From the NCBI RefSeq assembly GCF_035582795.1, contig NC_134366.1, positions 152,691,519-152,755,518 of the forward strand: 64,000 nt of DNA. Direction: 5' to 3'. The position numbers and the translations under genes are program-made. Below are positions 1 to 12,699 of this stretch, one piece after another (position 1 is the first letter of the stretch; every line of letters begins with the position of its first letter). The notes beneath the pieces were generated by a model that did no database searches, was not told where the DNA came from, and worked only from the letters and a program-made list of their open reading frames with translations. Origin of the DNA: Mycteria americana. Lineage: Eukaryota; Chordata; Aves; Ciconiiformes; Ciconiidae.

Positions 1-3000
1 CAGGATGATCCAAATCCTTTTCACTAGTAGTAGCAAACAGTTGTTTACAAATCACTCCATTAGATCCCACATCTCTATGTGTCTTAACAGGAGAAAGTGT
101 GTTTCCCACTGAAATCGACAAGAAAAAATGATGAAAGGGTTGCTTGACTCCCGGAACATGCTCTCCTTTGCCAAAAAGTGTGACCGTCACGTGAGGCACG
201 GCTGGGGAAAGACTTCTTGGCTCGTAAGTGCATCTGCCTGCATCCGCTCTGGCTGAAATAAAGGTTGTGGGACTAATACACAGTAGTTCTTGGTGAAATT
301 ATGTGTTTTCTGTTATGGCAGGTTCTGTTACGGTTTTTTGTGATTACAGTTGTGTTTATTTAAAACATTTTGAAATATCTTTGGAAGCATATTATTGCCC
401 CTAAAACTAAATCTGTAAAAGTTGTACCAGCATTACAGTTTAACCCTACGTGATAACTTCACTCACAAAACTAAGAACTTCTACCTGCACCTCAGCAGCA
501 AATTAGGCAGATCTTTGTCACTTCTTTCACCCTTAAATATATGTAGTGCATATACACAAAAGTTTTGCAGATATAGTGAGAACTTCAGTGTTAAAAATCC
601 AGTTGCCAACATGAACTAAAGGTCTGCAACATGAAATACTGTTACCATTTTTAGTTTGCTTGCTATGGCAAGATGTTGGAGGTATGTGCTGGACTGCTCG
701 TGGAAGTTAAGGTGATTCTGCAATAATTTTCTAGAAGAAGTAAGCTGCTCTTTGGAGAAAACATATTTTTGTATAAAATAGAAAGATGAAGAAATTAGTA
801 CAGCGATGTTTGAGCTGGATCACATGCCTTTTAGATTTGTCGTAAGGGTAGCTTTCAGGGGACACTGAGCAAGGTTGTTGTAAATGCTTTGGCATTTTGG
901 CTGTATCTCTCTCAGTTTATGCAACACGAAGTAGGATGCGACCCAAGGCTGACAGGTACTTCTGGACTCCACTATAGTATAACTATGAGAAAATAACAAA
1001 GGGCTGACTTGCAATATCAGCTCCTGCTTCAGGTGGCCTGTTCTGTTTTGTTCTTTTCCTGCTCTTACTTTTCTCTCCTCCTGTCCTTTCTTTACCCCCT
1101 TGTCCATACTCGCTTTGGCTTCCCGCTAAGACCGCTTGGCTCTTTGCCTTTGTTGCTGTGGGTCCTTGCAGGACCGCCCTTGCTGCTTGCAGCACCCCTT
1201 CCAGCGGTGATTCTCCACTAGCCCTCACAGCTCACCTTTCCCAGTTGCTGATCTCGTGCTCTTAGCACACACCCTGCTGCTTAATACTTCTTAATGCACC
1301 TTCCTTCCTGTGACATCCAGGCTGCTTTCGCTCCGTGAAAGCCATTTCCCAGTGCACCTGCCAGAGCCTGCTCCACACCACCTACAGCCAATCTTACCCT
1401 GCCACCTCCTCGGTCATTTCTGGATCCTCCCTATCCATTCTTCCCCTGCCGACACTGCCAGCCACTCCATCCCAGGGTACTCCCCAACTGCCATCCTTCT
1501 TTGCTTCATTTAACCAGCTCGTTTCAACTTCAATTTCCAGAGCAACCCTCTGCAGCTGCTCTTCTCATCAGTCTGCTCTTCTGGTCACCCGGGAAGCCTT
1601 CTGCTCATTCTCCCTTCTCCTGTGTTAGCGTTTCCTCTCACCCCTGGGGTTTGTTCCCATCATGTCAGTGCTTGTCTTCTGCTGCCACCACTCAGGTGCC
1701 CCAGGACCTTCTGCCCCACAAGTTCCGCGTTATATGCTGGCCAGCTGCGGTCAAAGTGCACAGAATGGCTGGGGCTGCACTGGTAGGTCAAAATCCTGTT
1801 ACACTTTCCCTCTTCAGGGTCTTTAGGCCAGATCTTTGGATGAGGTCTGGATGCTGACTGTGATATTTGGCAGGGAGTATGGCCTCTGTAAGAGACTGTC
1901 TGGTGGCCTGGGGGTGATAGGGAGGCAGCCGGAGTGAGGGACTTTGTGTGAGAGGGCGGAGAGGGGCTTCGCTGTGCCTGTCTTCCACAGGCAGGCTTGA
2001 CTGTCATCTCAGTGGTGTGTCCTGTAGCAGCATTGCTAGCAGCTGGCCTTGGGTTGGGAAAGAGCAGCCCTCAGAAGTGGGGAGACTTAACTGCTCCTTG
2101 GCTCCCATACCCCACAGGAGCTTCGTGTCCTTCCACAGACCTCCAGTCCCTTCTGAGTGCACAGCCAGGAGCCCTGCATGTGCATTGAACTGCTGTACCC
2201 TCCTTCCTATTCTCCCCCTGCACAGTCGCAGCCCGCCCTGTGCTCTGCCTGTGAACTGCAGGGCAGAACTGTCAAAACCACCTCTCCCAAAAATAATCTC
2301 TGCTTCAGAGGCTGGAAAATGTGACAGCTCATTTTCATATGCAGAGCGATGCCGTGGGTGTCTGAAAGCAGCTGAGGCTGAGGGGGTGGCCAGGGAAAGG
2401 CAGCTCTGAAATGGCAGGAAAGCGGCAGCCGGGGAACACGAGAGGAAGGACGGAAGGAAGGGAGCAAACCGAGAATGGGGAGGGGGAGGAAGGAGGGCCG
2501 GAGGCAGCAGACGGAGTTCAGGGCAAGAGAGGGTTGTACAGTGTGGGGCTATTCTCTTTTCCCTGGCACGCCTACTACTGCTCGTGTTCATTTATTAATT
2601 GGAAAAGTGTCTCTGCTGCTACAGAGAGCAGTTGCAGAGCTTTATATATCAGATAACTGGGGAGGTGGAGCATATAATCAGCAACAAGGCAGCTTGTCTC
2701 CTTTTTTGTCTCCTCTAAGTTCTTTTCCCTTCTTCTTCATACCCCATTTCCTCACACATCCCAACCTTAGGAAAAACCTGCTTTGTCCTTATTCTGCAAT
2801 CATTTATTAGAATACCAGGTGAAAACCAGAACTTCCTTGTCATTAAGACTTCAGTTTATGGGTTTTAGTTTGCTTTACCAGATTGCCAGACAGAGCAAGT
2901 CCTGTTTGGCTGGCAGCACCATGTTCCTCCCCAGCCCTACGTGACACTAATCCCAGTTTCTGCGTACGTGCATTTTACACAGTATTGCTCATGGCCCTTT

Positions 3001-6000
3001 TTCTCTGGAGCATTTGTGGCTGTTCCTGAGTCACCGCAGTTCCAGTCCTGCCGTGCCTGCTCAGCACCGTTCAATGGAAGGCTTCAGAGGCTGTTAGCAG
3101 CACTGATGTTTGCACTGCTGCCATAGGAGACAGCCTGACGAGGGGAAAAAAAACCTCAAACACCCCTAATGAAGCCTAGGACAGGTAAGAGAAACTTCTT
3201 TTTCGCAAGTGAGCAGTTTTCAGTGAAACTGATTTTCTCTGGCAATCACTGGAAGCAGCTAAAGGATCACTGTCAATTCACATGTATTTGTATTTTCTGT
3301 TCAGTTTCCCAGAGAAGCTGGGATGTGGTTTTATGCCACCCAGGAGAAAATGGACATGTCTGGGTTTTTCATTGAGAAGATGTTTAGGATTTTGACTTTT
3401 AAGCACTTGTGGGTTATTTATGTATGCCTATTACACTATATCTTAAGTTTAAATTTCCCAGAAAACCACTTATCCAGCCTAGAGGTCATATTCTTCTGAT
3501 GTGGGAAGCTAAATTGTCATGGGATCAGGAAGATAAATTAGGGAAGAGAATTGGCAACAGGGCTGGTAAATCACTGGCCAGCTGTGTAACTGCAGCCTGT
3601 CCAGCCGTCTAGGGACTGAGGCTGTCAGGCGAGACTCCATTCTCCTGAATTTCACCCTGCTCTTAAGAAATGCAGCTCTGTTATCTGTAGCTTATCTTGA
3701 CTTTGGCATGCGGAATTAAGAAGGTGTTTTAAGTTGCTCCTTTATCCTAAACTCTTGGCTTCTACATACCAATAAGCAAGAGTCATTTTCCGCTTCCTTG
3801 TGATGGGACACCAAGAGGTATTTTTAACCTCTGATGTTAGATGTATACCTGTTTCACAGAAAACTGTGGGATAGATGGTTATTTTAGAGCAGAAAGAACC
3901 TAGGTGAGTAAATGATTGCTTCAGTATCCACTAAAGATTGTGAGAGGTTTTATATTCAATTCCTTCAGTGCAGGATCAGGCTGTAAGCCAACCAGAACTT
4001 TCCTCAGGTCCTGTGGCTGTCACAAGAACTGTGTTTCTTCTCAGGACACTGGACAGGACGATGGTACCGGCTACAGTCCTGCTTCCCATCTGTCTTTTTG
4101 GTAGGGCAGCCAGAACGGGGGTCTGGTCAGCTCAAAGCAGCCAAGTTGCATACTCGCTGCATGTCTTGGTCCAAAAAATCCTGGGAATTCTCTATAGGGG
4201 AAATCAGGAGTTAATATTGGAATGATTTGTTGATTCTTTCCATGTAGATCATGCTTCCTATTTCACTTCACATGGTGTGACCATGTGTTTATTTTTGTTT
4301 AGTATCTTGTGTGGTCTTTCTTCACTTGTGCAATGCTGGTGGTTTTGTTGATACCTCCAATAAAGGGCAACGTTATTGGGTCCTATGCATGATGTGGAGA
4401 TATGCCATTTCACAAGAACATGGATACCTTTGGAGGGCTGTGGAAGAGTATGGCAAAGTGGCATTGTTTATTTGCAGGCAGAGCTTGGAAAATATCAGAA
4501 AACAGAGCTGAGAACCTTTTCTGCTTGCGAGAATGACATACGGGACTGTGCGTTCCACCACTTTGAATGGTGTATTTATTATATTCAGAGCTTTCCCAGT
4601 GTCATGATTTTAATATAAAACCTAACTGATCAATTTGAATTTCTGCTAACAAAATCAGATACTTAGAAGCTGAACTGTCAGCCAGTAAGATGAGAAGGAG
4701 ACAGCCTCTATGCATCGTGGAATGAGCTTGTGTAGTTAACAAAGCCACCTGTGGGTGCTATGATCAGACAAATGTTTTTCCCGATGGAAGCATTAGAAAT
4801 ACGTTTGTGTGCTTTTTCATGCCAAAACAGAATTTACTTGTTACACAGTGACTTAATGTCTGCTGCATTTCAAGAGTTCCTCTGATGGGCTAAATCCTGG
4901 AGGTATGAAGGAGGTGAGATGGTGCTGTGGCCAGGGCATCTCATGTGACATATCAATACAGCATAGAAGTCAGCAGGGACAGCTTTGCCTTTCTCCTAAC
5001 ACAGGTAACAGCATTTCTACACCTCCCATTATAGGTGTTTTGATAGAATTCATGTGAACGAAGGTCCTTCTTTTCTTTAAACCTATCTACCTTTAATAAT
5101 TTTTGAACTATTGACTAGTTTCAGCCCCATATGACAGATGAGGTAGAGATGTTAATAGCTCCTGCAGTGTTAATTTGTTGATGCTAATACTTGATCCCAC
5201 CCCCACTGCATACCTGTTAGTTTATATTCAAGCAAGCAAATAGTCTCTGGATAGGAAAATGCAGGTGCAAAAATGCAGGTAGCATGTCCTGCATACAATA
5301 CAGACTAAACTGCATCCAGTTTGGCTCCCTGCACCCAGTACACTCCTCCCGTACGTGTCGGCAGGCCTTGAGCTCTCCCATATCCCGCTGCTGTCTCTTG
5401 CCAAATGCCTGGCTCACATACCACGCCCTTGGCATCATGGTACAAAACACACCACTGGCATGCTGTTAAGCAATCTATTTGCTATTAGTAATTGATTTCA
5501 TTTTTTTTCTCTTAAGATGTCACAGGAACTAAGAGCAGAGGGCACACTTGAGGGACCTGTGGAGATCAAGGCTTTGTGTTTCATTTAAAGAGACGTCATA
5601 GGAGTCACAGCTTTGCTGCTCAGATAGTCTCTTGGCAGCAATATAAGGACTGAGCAATACTACTTTAAATTTTTAAAACAAGAGCCTATGTGAAAGCCAG
5701 CTTTGGTGCTGCTCAGTGCAAGTGTCTCCACTGTGATCTCGGGTCTATGCGAGGGGCTGCAGAGGAGATCCCTGTTTACACTCCAAATGCGCAATGTGCA
5801 GAGATGGTGTTGGCTTTGTCAGAGACCCCAGGGAGGGAACCCTCGTCAGTGGGGTTGCCCTCATGACCAGAAAAACTTGCCCAAAGATTTTCATCAGGTG
5901 TGCCAAAACCCTGGACTTTGCAGATCCCTGTGGAGCGGTTTAGCTGGAGATGGTGCAGGTTCTGCAACATGCGACCTGTCCCAACCACCTGCACGGCAGC

Positions 6001-6055
6001 AGGGTGCTGGCATCTCTCCGCTCTCTGAATTCTCCTCTGTGTGGCTCACTTTGCT
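1..6055. other. Intergenic, no gene supported
   Basis: Mixed-composition sequence with short frames only. The longest, at about 1948-2409, has no recognisable domain. No RNA gene or repeat family is recognised. Confidence 0.6.
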
Positions 6056-6200
6056 CTTGCAGCTCAATTCTGGGGACATGCACCTCATTCCTGCAGCTCC
6101 CCATGGGAGACACGCGCTTTGGCCTTGCAGCTCGCTGTTGGAGAGTCACCTCTGTCCCGCAGCTCGTCCTTGGAGACACGCTGCACCTTGGTCCCACAGA
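6056..6200 (+). repeat. Degenerate 34-bp tandem repeat, about 4 units
   Basis: The motif GCAGCTC recurs at 6059, 6093, 6127 and 6159. Each is followed after a gap by a GGAGACACG-like block. Spacing is 34, 34 and 32 bp. It is a short minisatellite-like array in otherwise unique DNA. Confidence 0.65.
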
Positions 6201-9200
6201 TGTTCACTCTGCAGGAGCCACAGTAACAAGGAGAGGCACTGTGTGCGCCCTGTTTGAGATGACATGCAGAGTGGCACCCTGACCTCATAGAAGCTCTTCT
6301 AGAAGAAGAGGGCACTGGCTTATCCACAGTAGACAGAGCATGCTTTATCAATAGGATCTGGTGGTGCAGACTGAGCCCGTGTAGCTGGTTATTGTACCCA
6401 CAACTCTGTGGTGATAGCCAGCCTCCAAAGGGTGGTGGCGATTCTCCCGTCTGTTGAGATGAGGACCCAGTGAGTGATGTGCCGGCATTAAAGGGCTGGC
6501 AGGCAGCCTTGTGAAGACCTCATCAATCTGAACCTGCCTGTCACTGCTGTCTCCCTGGTCCAAAGTCCCTTCTCCATGAGGGGAAGAAGGGATGGTGGAT
6601 GAGGTCAATGCCTGGAAGGGTGTAGATGTGTAGGCACATGTCTGTTGCAAAACGGCCACGGAGGGCTGTAGAGCATGGCCTGTACTAGTGAGTGCGCTGC
6701 CACGGGAGGCCGAGGAGGCCTGGGGAGATGGGATGTGTGCTGGCATGCTCCCCCTCATCTCTTCCGTGGGTGCAAATCATCTGCTCCAGAGGACCTTTGT
6801 GAGCAGCTGGGAAGCGAGCCAGTTTGCACTGTTTGACCCTGGGCCCAAGGTTGTTCTCGGGTTCAAATAGCAAAGTGAATACAAATGTACCCAGAGTCAC
6901 TATGGGTGGAGTTCATCTCAGATTAGGTGCTTATAACACAAGCATCTGGTTTTATAGCTCTTTTTATAGTCTGCAGAGTGCTAGTAAGTATAAACCACAG
7001 GGTTCAGGCATGTTTCATTTTTCCCTGATGTGGGATGAATTGCACTCTGAGCTCTGTTGCCTCCATCTCCTGTGCTGATAATGGGAGCCTGGGCAGCTAC
7101 CATAGATGGGTGAATCTACAAAGCAGGTGGAGTGAGGCGAGGTGGATCCCACCATGAGTGCCTACAAGGCCAACGAGAACCATCAGCTGGGCAGAGGAGA
7201 GTTTGGCAGAGGGACGGACTGAGCGAGCTCGGGCCTGCCTATTTGCTGGCTGCTTGGCATGCAGGTGTTCACGTGCGTGGCTACAACTTGGACACAGCAC
7301 AGACTGCCCTTTGCTGCCAAGAGACTGGGGTAAAAACTGTGGGGAGAGAGGAGATACTGTGATGGGAACTCAAATTTAGAAGAAGTTGAGGAAGCCTGAG
7401 GATCTTGCAAGGGCATGAAGGAAGCGGAGAAGAAGGGATGTAGCTTCTGAGCTATTGAGATGGGGCATGAAGAGGACAGTTTCAGACCCTGTAGGGAACC
7501 AGGCTGCTGCCCCAGGGAACAGCTTGGTTGCCTCTGTCCTGTGTCAGAAGCTTCTCTTTTCCCCCATTCCCCCTCGATGGGGTATGCAGCATGGCAGCTG
7601 ACTGTCACCATCTCTCGGAGATTTGCTCTGCTGAGGGGCAGTGGCTCTGTTCTGCTGGGTTTTTAGAAATGTACTTGTCCACCATTAATCTCTTCTTAGG
7701 CCCCTGGGTCTGCCTCTTTGGCTGTAGCCGTAAGACTGGGGTCCAAGGCTTTGCGATTCCTGCGGTTTCAGAGCTGATTCAGAAGCATAGCTTGTATTTA
7801 AAAATAATTTTAAAAAGTCAGGAGAAGGCTTGCGTATAACTAGCTTCGTTTTCCCAGGAGAGAGTTGACAGTCATTTCTCACTGCTTCCAGAAATGTTTG
7901 GTTTTGTGAAATGTTTTTTTCTTTCACTTTCAACATTTTTCTAGTATTTTCCTGTTCCTAAGTTAAATTGAGGTGGGTTTTGCAGGTAAGCTCTACTTCT
8001 ACACCAAGAGGAATGGCTGAAGCTTGACTAACACATTCATTTTCAGCATGAACTTCCATGAAGCCTTTTCATGAGCGCTGTTGAAAAGTAACTGTCTGGT
8101 TTGCAGTAGTGGCAGGACAAAATGATTCTTGCAAAATACTATTTCATCTCCCTTTGTTTAGGGACTGAAAATGCAGATACTGGGCAGAAGGAAAGAAGGT
8201 GTGATTCTGCAGTTGTTGATCCCAGTGCAGTGAACTGTTTTGAGCAAGGACTGAAAGACGGAATGTGAAAGAGAGATCTCTACCAGAAGAAAGCTTGCAT
8301 CCAGTTGTTGGTTTCAAGCTGAAGACCATCTTCATTTATTTGATGGCACCAGCTGTAAAAGAAACATTGATGTTGTAACATTTGTGTGTGTACATGTGTT
8401 TGTTTTGCAGCTGGAACAGTTTTAACTATCAGAAAACAGCTACATCCTGCTCTGTGCGGCCAGGATCATGCGCTTACCAGGAACCGTCTTCAGAGCCCTT
8501 CCAAAAAAGGACATTTCCTTTGGGTGGAAGAGAAAGCAGTGAGTGAGGGTCAGGGGGTTCTTGTGCCCACAAAAGGCTTTGTCAGATAAGGTGGGTCACA
8601 TTTTCCACACTTTTATTCTGCTTGTGTATTCAGCCTTCTGCTGCATGAACCTGGATGCACAGGCAGTGGATGCCATCCTCATGGGTCCTGTTCACAATCA
8701 GTGAGCGCTGGCTGGGACCAGTGCTGGAACATGAGTACAGACAAAAGGAGGAAGGTGGAAGCAAGCCCTTTGGCTACGTTTGTCCTCAGGAAGCTTTGAC
8801 GTTAACCTCAAATCCAGGTCAGCCTCATGAGACCGTGTGCGTTATGAGCTGTAATGTATAGTTCTCTGGAGCCTGTAACATCCGTAACAATTCTCCAGAA
8901 AGCTTTGCCTGCTCCTCGGTCAGGCAAAGGACTTCAGGTTCCCAGGAATTCTTGCTTCTGGAGAAGTCCTGAGAACTTCTAAAGCTGGGGTGACACCCTC
9001 TTCTCCTCCACCCCAGTATTTTCTGCCCTGTGTGAGCTGCGTTGTCACATATCATCAGTCTGTCACAGTTTGGATCTGTTTCCTTACGTGCAGTGAATTA
9101 AAGGCTCAGATTTCATGTAAGAGCAACTAGAGGTGTTGTGAATGCTTGCAGTCATAGTGAAATCAGTGACACACCATCCTGGTCAGCATACCTATGGAAG

Positions 9201-12200
9201 GCAAAGCTGAGACGCTAATGTACATATATGTAAAATAAGACTGTGTCTGGAAAGCATCTGTTAAACTAAAGAACACTGCGTAGCAACCCATGCTGAAGAA
9301 AGCTTTATGGATTCGAATTAGGATGACACAGATGATACAGCAAAGCCACGTTTTTTAGGAGCAGACCTATGTGTGGTCCTACATGCACAGACCCCTCTCC
9401 CTCTGCGGGATGACTATTAATAGCACGGGGTCTGGCCAGCCCACGCTCGAATGGTGTGTGGGTCTGTTTGGTTACTGCAGGACTATTTGGCAACTCTGGG
9501 TGAATGCCCTTGAATAATCCTGCTGGCACTGGGTGTTGGAGCGCTCAAGGCTTTAGAAACTTTTGGGTCAAATTTACTCTTGTTAAATAAACAATGAGCA
9601 TTGATTGGATCACGTGACAGACCAACCAAGCACTCTTTCAAATACCGCAACTTATTGGAGTTAATTTTTATGTATGTATATACTCAGAATCCCTTGAAAT
9701 AGTTGCTTTGGTGAAAGAAATATTAAGTCTTTTACTCATGCAACTCTATATACTTTTATACGCATGGCCCTGTGCATCCGGGTAGAAGGATTTTCGAGGC
9801 TGCTTAAGGGATTTGGATGCTCACTTTGTTTAGTTTAGTTGGAGACTTGAATCCCTTAGGCAGATTTGAAAATCTCAGCCGTAATTATTTGCTTATTTTA
9901 GTACATCAAGGCAAGACCTTTTCCCTGTTAAAATCATTTCTAAGTACTCCTATCTTTATAAAATAAAAATAAAAATGTGTTTAAGTGGAATTTCAAGAAG
10001 CATTTGTTTCTCTAGACGTATCCATTTATCTTACTCATTTGCTGTTTTGTTTACTGAGGAAGTTCTTAAGTCACAGTCTGTCTATATTTCATACTGAGTA
10101 GACTAGCAAGCAGCTTGTCAGAAATAAACACAGATTTACAAAGGCCTTTTATTATGATTATTTATACAGCTTAAATGTCCTGGAAAGGTTTTCTCATCTT
10201 AAATCTCTCCGCAGTACAATTACGTATCTGGCCTCAAATATATGTCAGGAAAACACCATATGGCCCTGCCAAACGCAATACCCGCACACACACACAAAGG
10301 TATTGGTTTGCAGCGGAGGGGGAAAAGCGAGGAGTGAAATATGTAAACAGAGTTTAGTGGGTGAAAGGCTGCAGGGGCCGCGTGTGCTCTGTTTACGTGG
10401 GTCCCGAGCGGGAAGCGCTCATGTTGCACAGGCCGTCTTGTTCGGGCAGGAAGAGAAAAGCACAGCCTGTCTCGGTGTTGCTTCCCAAGGCGGCTTGTTA
10501 GCTAATCCCCGTGTCTGGCGAGGTGCTGCTTGAAGCTCGGAGGAGCTGCAGCTGCAGGGCGAACCGTCCCGGTGCCCTCCCGGCTGCTCCGCTGCAAGTA
10601 AACCGTCAGCCCCCACCTCGGGGGAGGCCGGTGCAAGCAAGGGGCTTCTCTTCACGTCTTCTCCCCGGCTGACTCCCACGTGGAAGCAGCTGTGGTCAGG
10701 TGGACGCCAGCCTCCTTGCCCTGTTAGCCAGGCTACGCAGCGCGGTCTCGGGCTGCGCAGGGTCGGGGTTGCCTTTCTGAGCTGCCTGGGTGGTGGAGGA
10801 GGTGAGCTGACGGACTACGGTTATGCTGGAGCAAGCCCAAGTGTGGGGGAAACAAACCCATCCCCAGACCTGACCTGGATCTTGTTGCCCCTCTTTTAAT
10901 ATCGGGTTTGACTTCTGGTTTAGGGTGACGTTTTCCTGTTTTAGTCCCTCCAAGGAGGGGGTTTCCTTGGGAGTTACACACTGAAATAAACAGAACTGTG
11001 GAATTTGCTTTTACTCAGAGTGAGCGGGGGACTGGCTCTGCTTTAGGCACACATGAAGGAAGATGCGAATGGAAGGGTTTAGACAGGTTTTTAAACATTA
11101 CTTTGCCTTCCCTGTGAGTATTGAAATGCCATGGACCTTAGATTTTGTTTTGCTTGCAAGTGGTGGAAATGGTGCAGGTGTTTTGTTAAAGAAAATGCTC
11201 ACAGACTACTGTCCCCAGCAGTTTATCAAAGGTTTTTTTCCCACCCCCATTTCCTCTCTGGCTTCAAGAACAAGAGCCAACAAGTCAGACTCCGAGCCCT
11301 GGAAGGACTGCACACCCCGCAGCTGCCCCTGCGACGGGAAGAGCTGAGCACTCCCGCGGAGTGCCAGCCACCTGCCCGGAACACCAGCACCTTCTCCTAC
11401 ACTCATATCCTATAGCCTTTTTTTTTAAATTGCGGCCTAGGGTGTGGCCCCGATCACGCTCAAGAGAGGAGCCTGTGGCTGTCCCAGACGTCTGTGGTAC
11501 CTGCTGTGGGCGTAAGCCCCTCTGCAGGACTTGCTCCGCCAGGCTGAGGACACGCTCCCAAACACGCTCTGGCTCGACTTTGGTTGAACAGGAATGGCCA
11601 CAGAGCAGGCTGGAGGCGTCAGCCCCGACCCAGGGCTGGCCCTGCTCCTCAGTGCCCGCCGCGAGAGCACCCCGCGTTCTGCCGGGGCGACGGGGAGCGT
11701 CCGGCCGCTCCTCTCCGCTCCGGGTGGGAGAAGCCTCTGCTGAGGGCTGAAAGCACCGGCAGCAGACGCAGGGCGTGACAGCTCGGTGGCCGCGTCCACT
11801 GTCCTTCAGGAGCGCCTGCAGACACGGTTACTCATCCACAACTCGTGCCAGCTCCGGAGAGGCCTGAGGGAGACGGGCAAACCACCACGTCACCCTCCTC
11901 CTTTGCTGTTTCTCCGCGGGCACAGGACAGCCTGTGAACCATGGCAAAAGGGCCTTTCGGAAATCTATTGCGAAACCCCATGATCAATGATTTAAAAAAA
12001 AAAACCCAAAGCTAGAATCATTGAATAGGCCTGTCTCTGCTCATCCTGTCCTGCGATTTATAGACAGCATAGAAACTTTACATGAATTATGAACTAGGTA
12101 CCAAGCCAAACACGAGGCTTTCATCTGGAGCGTTACAGTTCTGCTGCTTGCTTTTATCAGTTTGCTCAACTGGGCAAGAGAGCCTAGTGCAGAAGCTGAA

Positions 12201-12699
12201 TTTCTTTGAAAAATTTAACAGTCTACTTAATGCTGAAACAATGCCTTCTGACTTGCTGTCAGGGCCTTCAGCTAGTTTGAGCTTAGCTTATTCCAGACCA
12301 GGCTGCTTTATATGTCATGGCACACGTCCTGAACTTCACCCTTCCATTGTATGCCTTATCTGAAACTCTGCTCCTGGGATTTGCGGTCATTCGTTCAAAA
12401 TTAAAAATGAGACAAGTAACCTTAGATGTCATTTGAGTGCATAATCAGTGAGAAGCTGGGAACTGTACTGGGTAAAGAAATGACTGGTTTATCGAATGTC
12501 TGTCACGGGGACATGCTGCAGAAGTGTCCCAAAGCCCAGCATTATGTGTGTAAAACAGGTATAAATAGAGAGCTTGCAAGACAACATGTTTTAAGGTGAA
12601 GTTGCTAGAGTATGAGACAAACCCCAGAAGCTCGAAAGAACAATGTCAGTCTGAGTTTGGGGGATCTTAAGTAGTCACTGGAAAGGCAAAAAAAGTTCA
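6201..12699. other. Intergenic, no gene supported
   Basis: No coding region, RNA gene or mobile element is recognised. AT-rich stretches alternate with more GC-rich ones from about 10.3 to 11.9 kb. Confidence 0.6.

Noticed and set aside
5703-6257. 184-codon plus-strand frame
   Set aside because: It covers the degenerate tandem repeat, has competing minus-strand frames and no recognisable domain.
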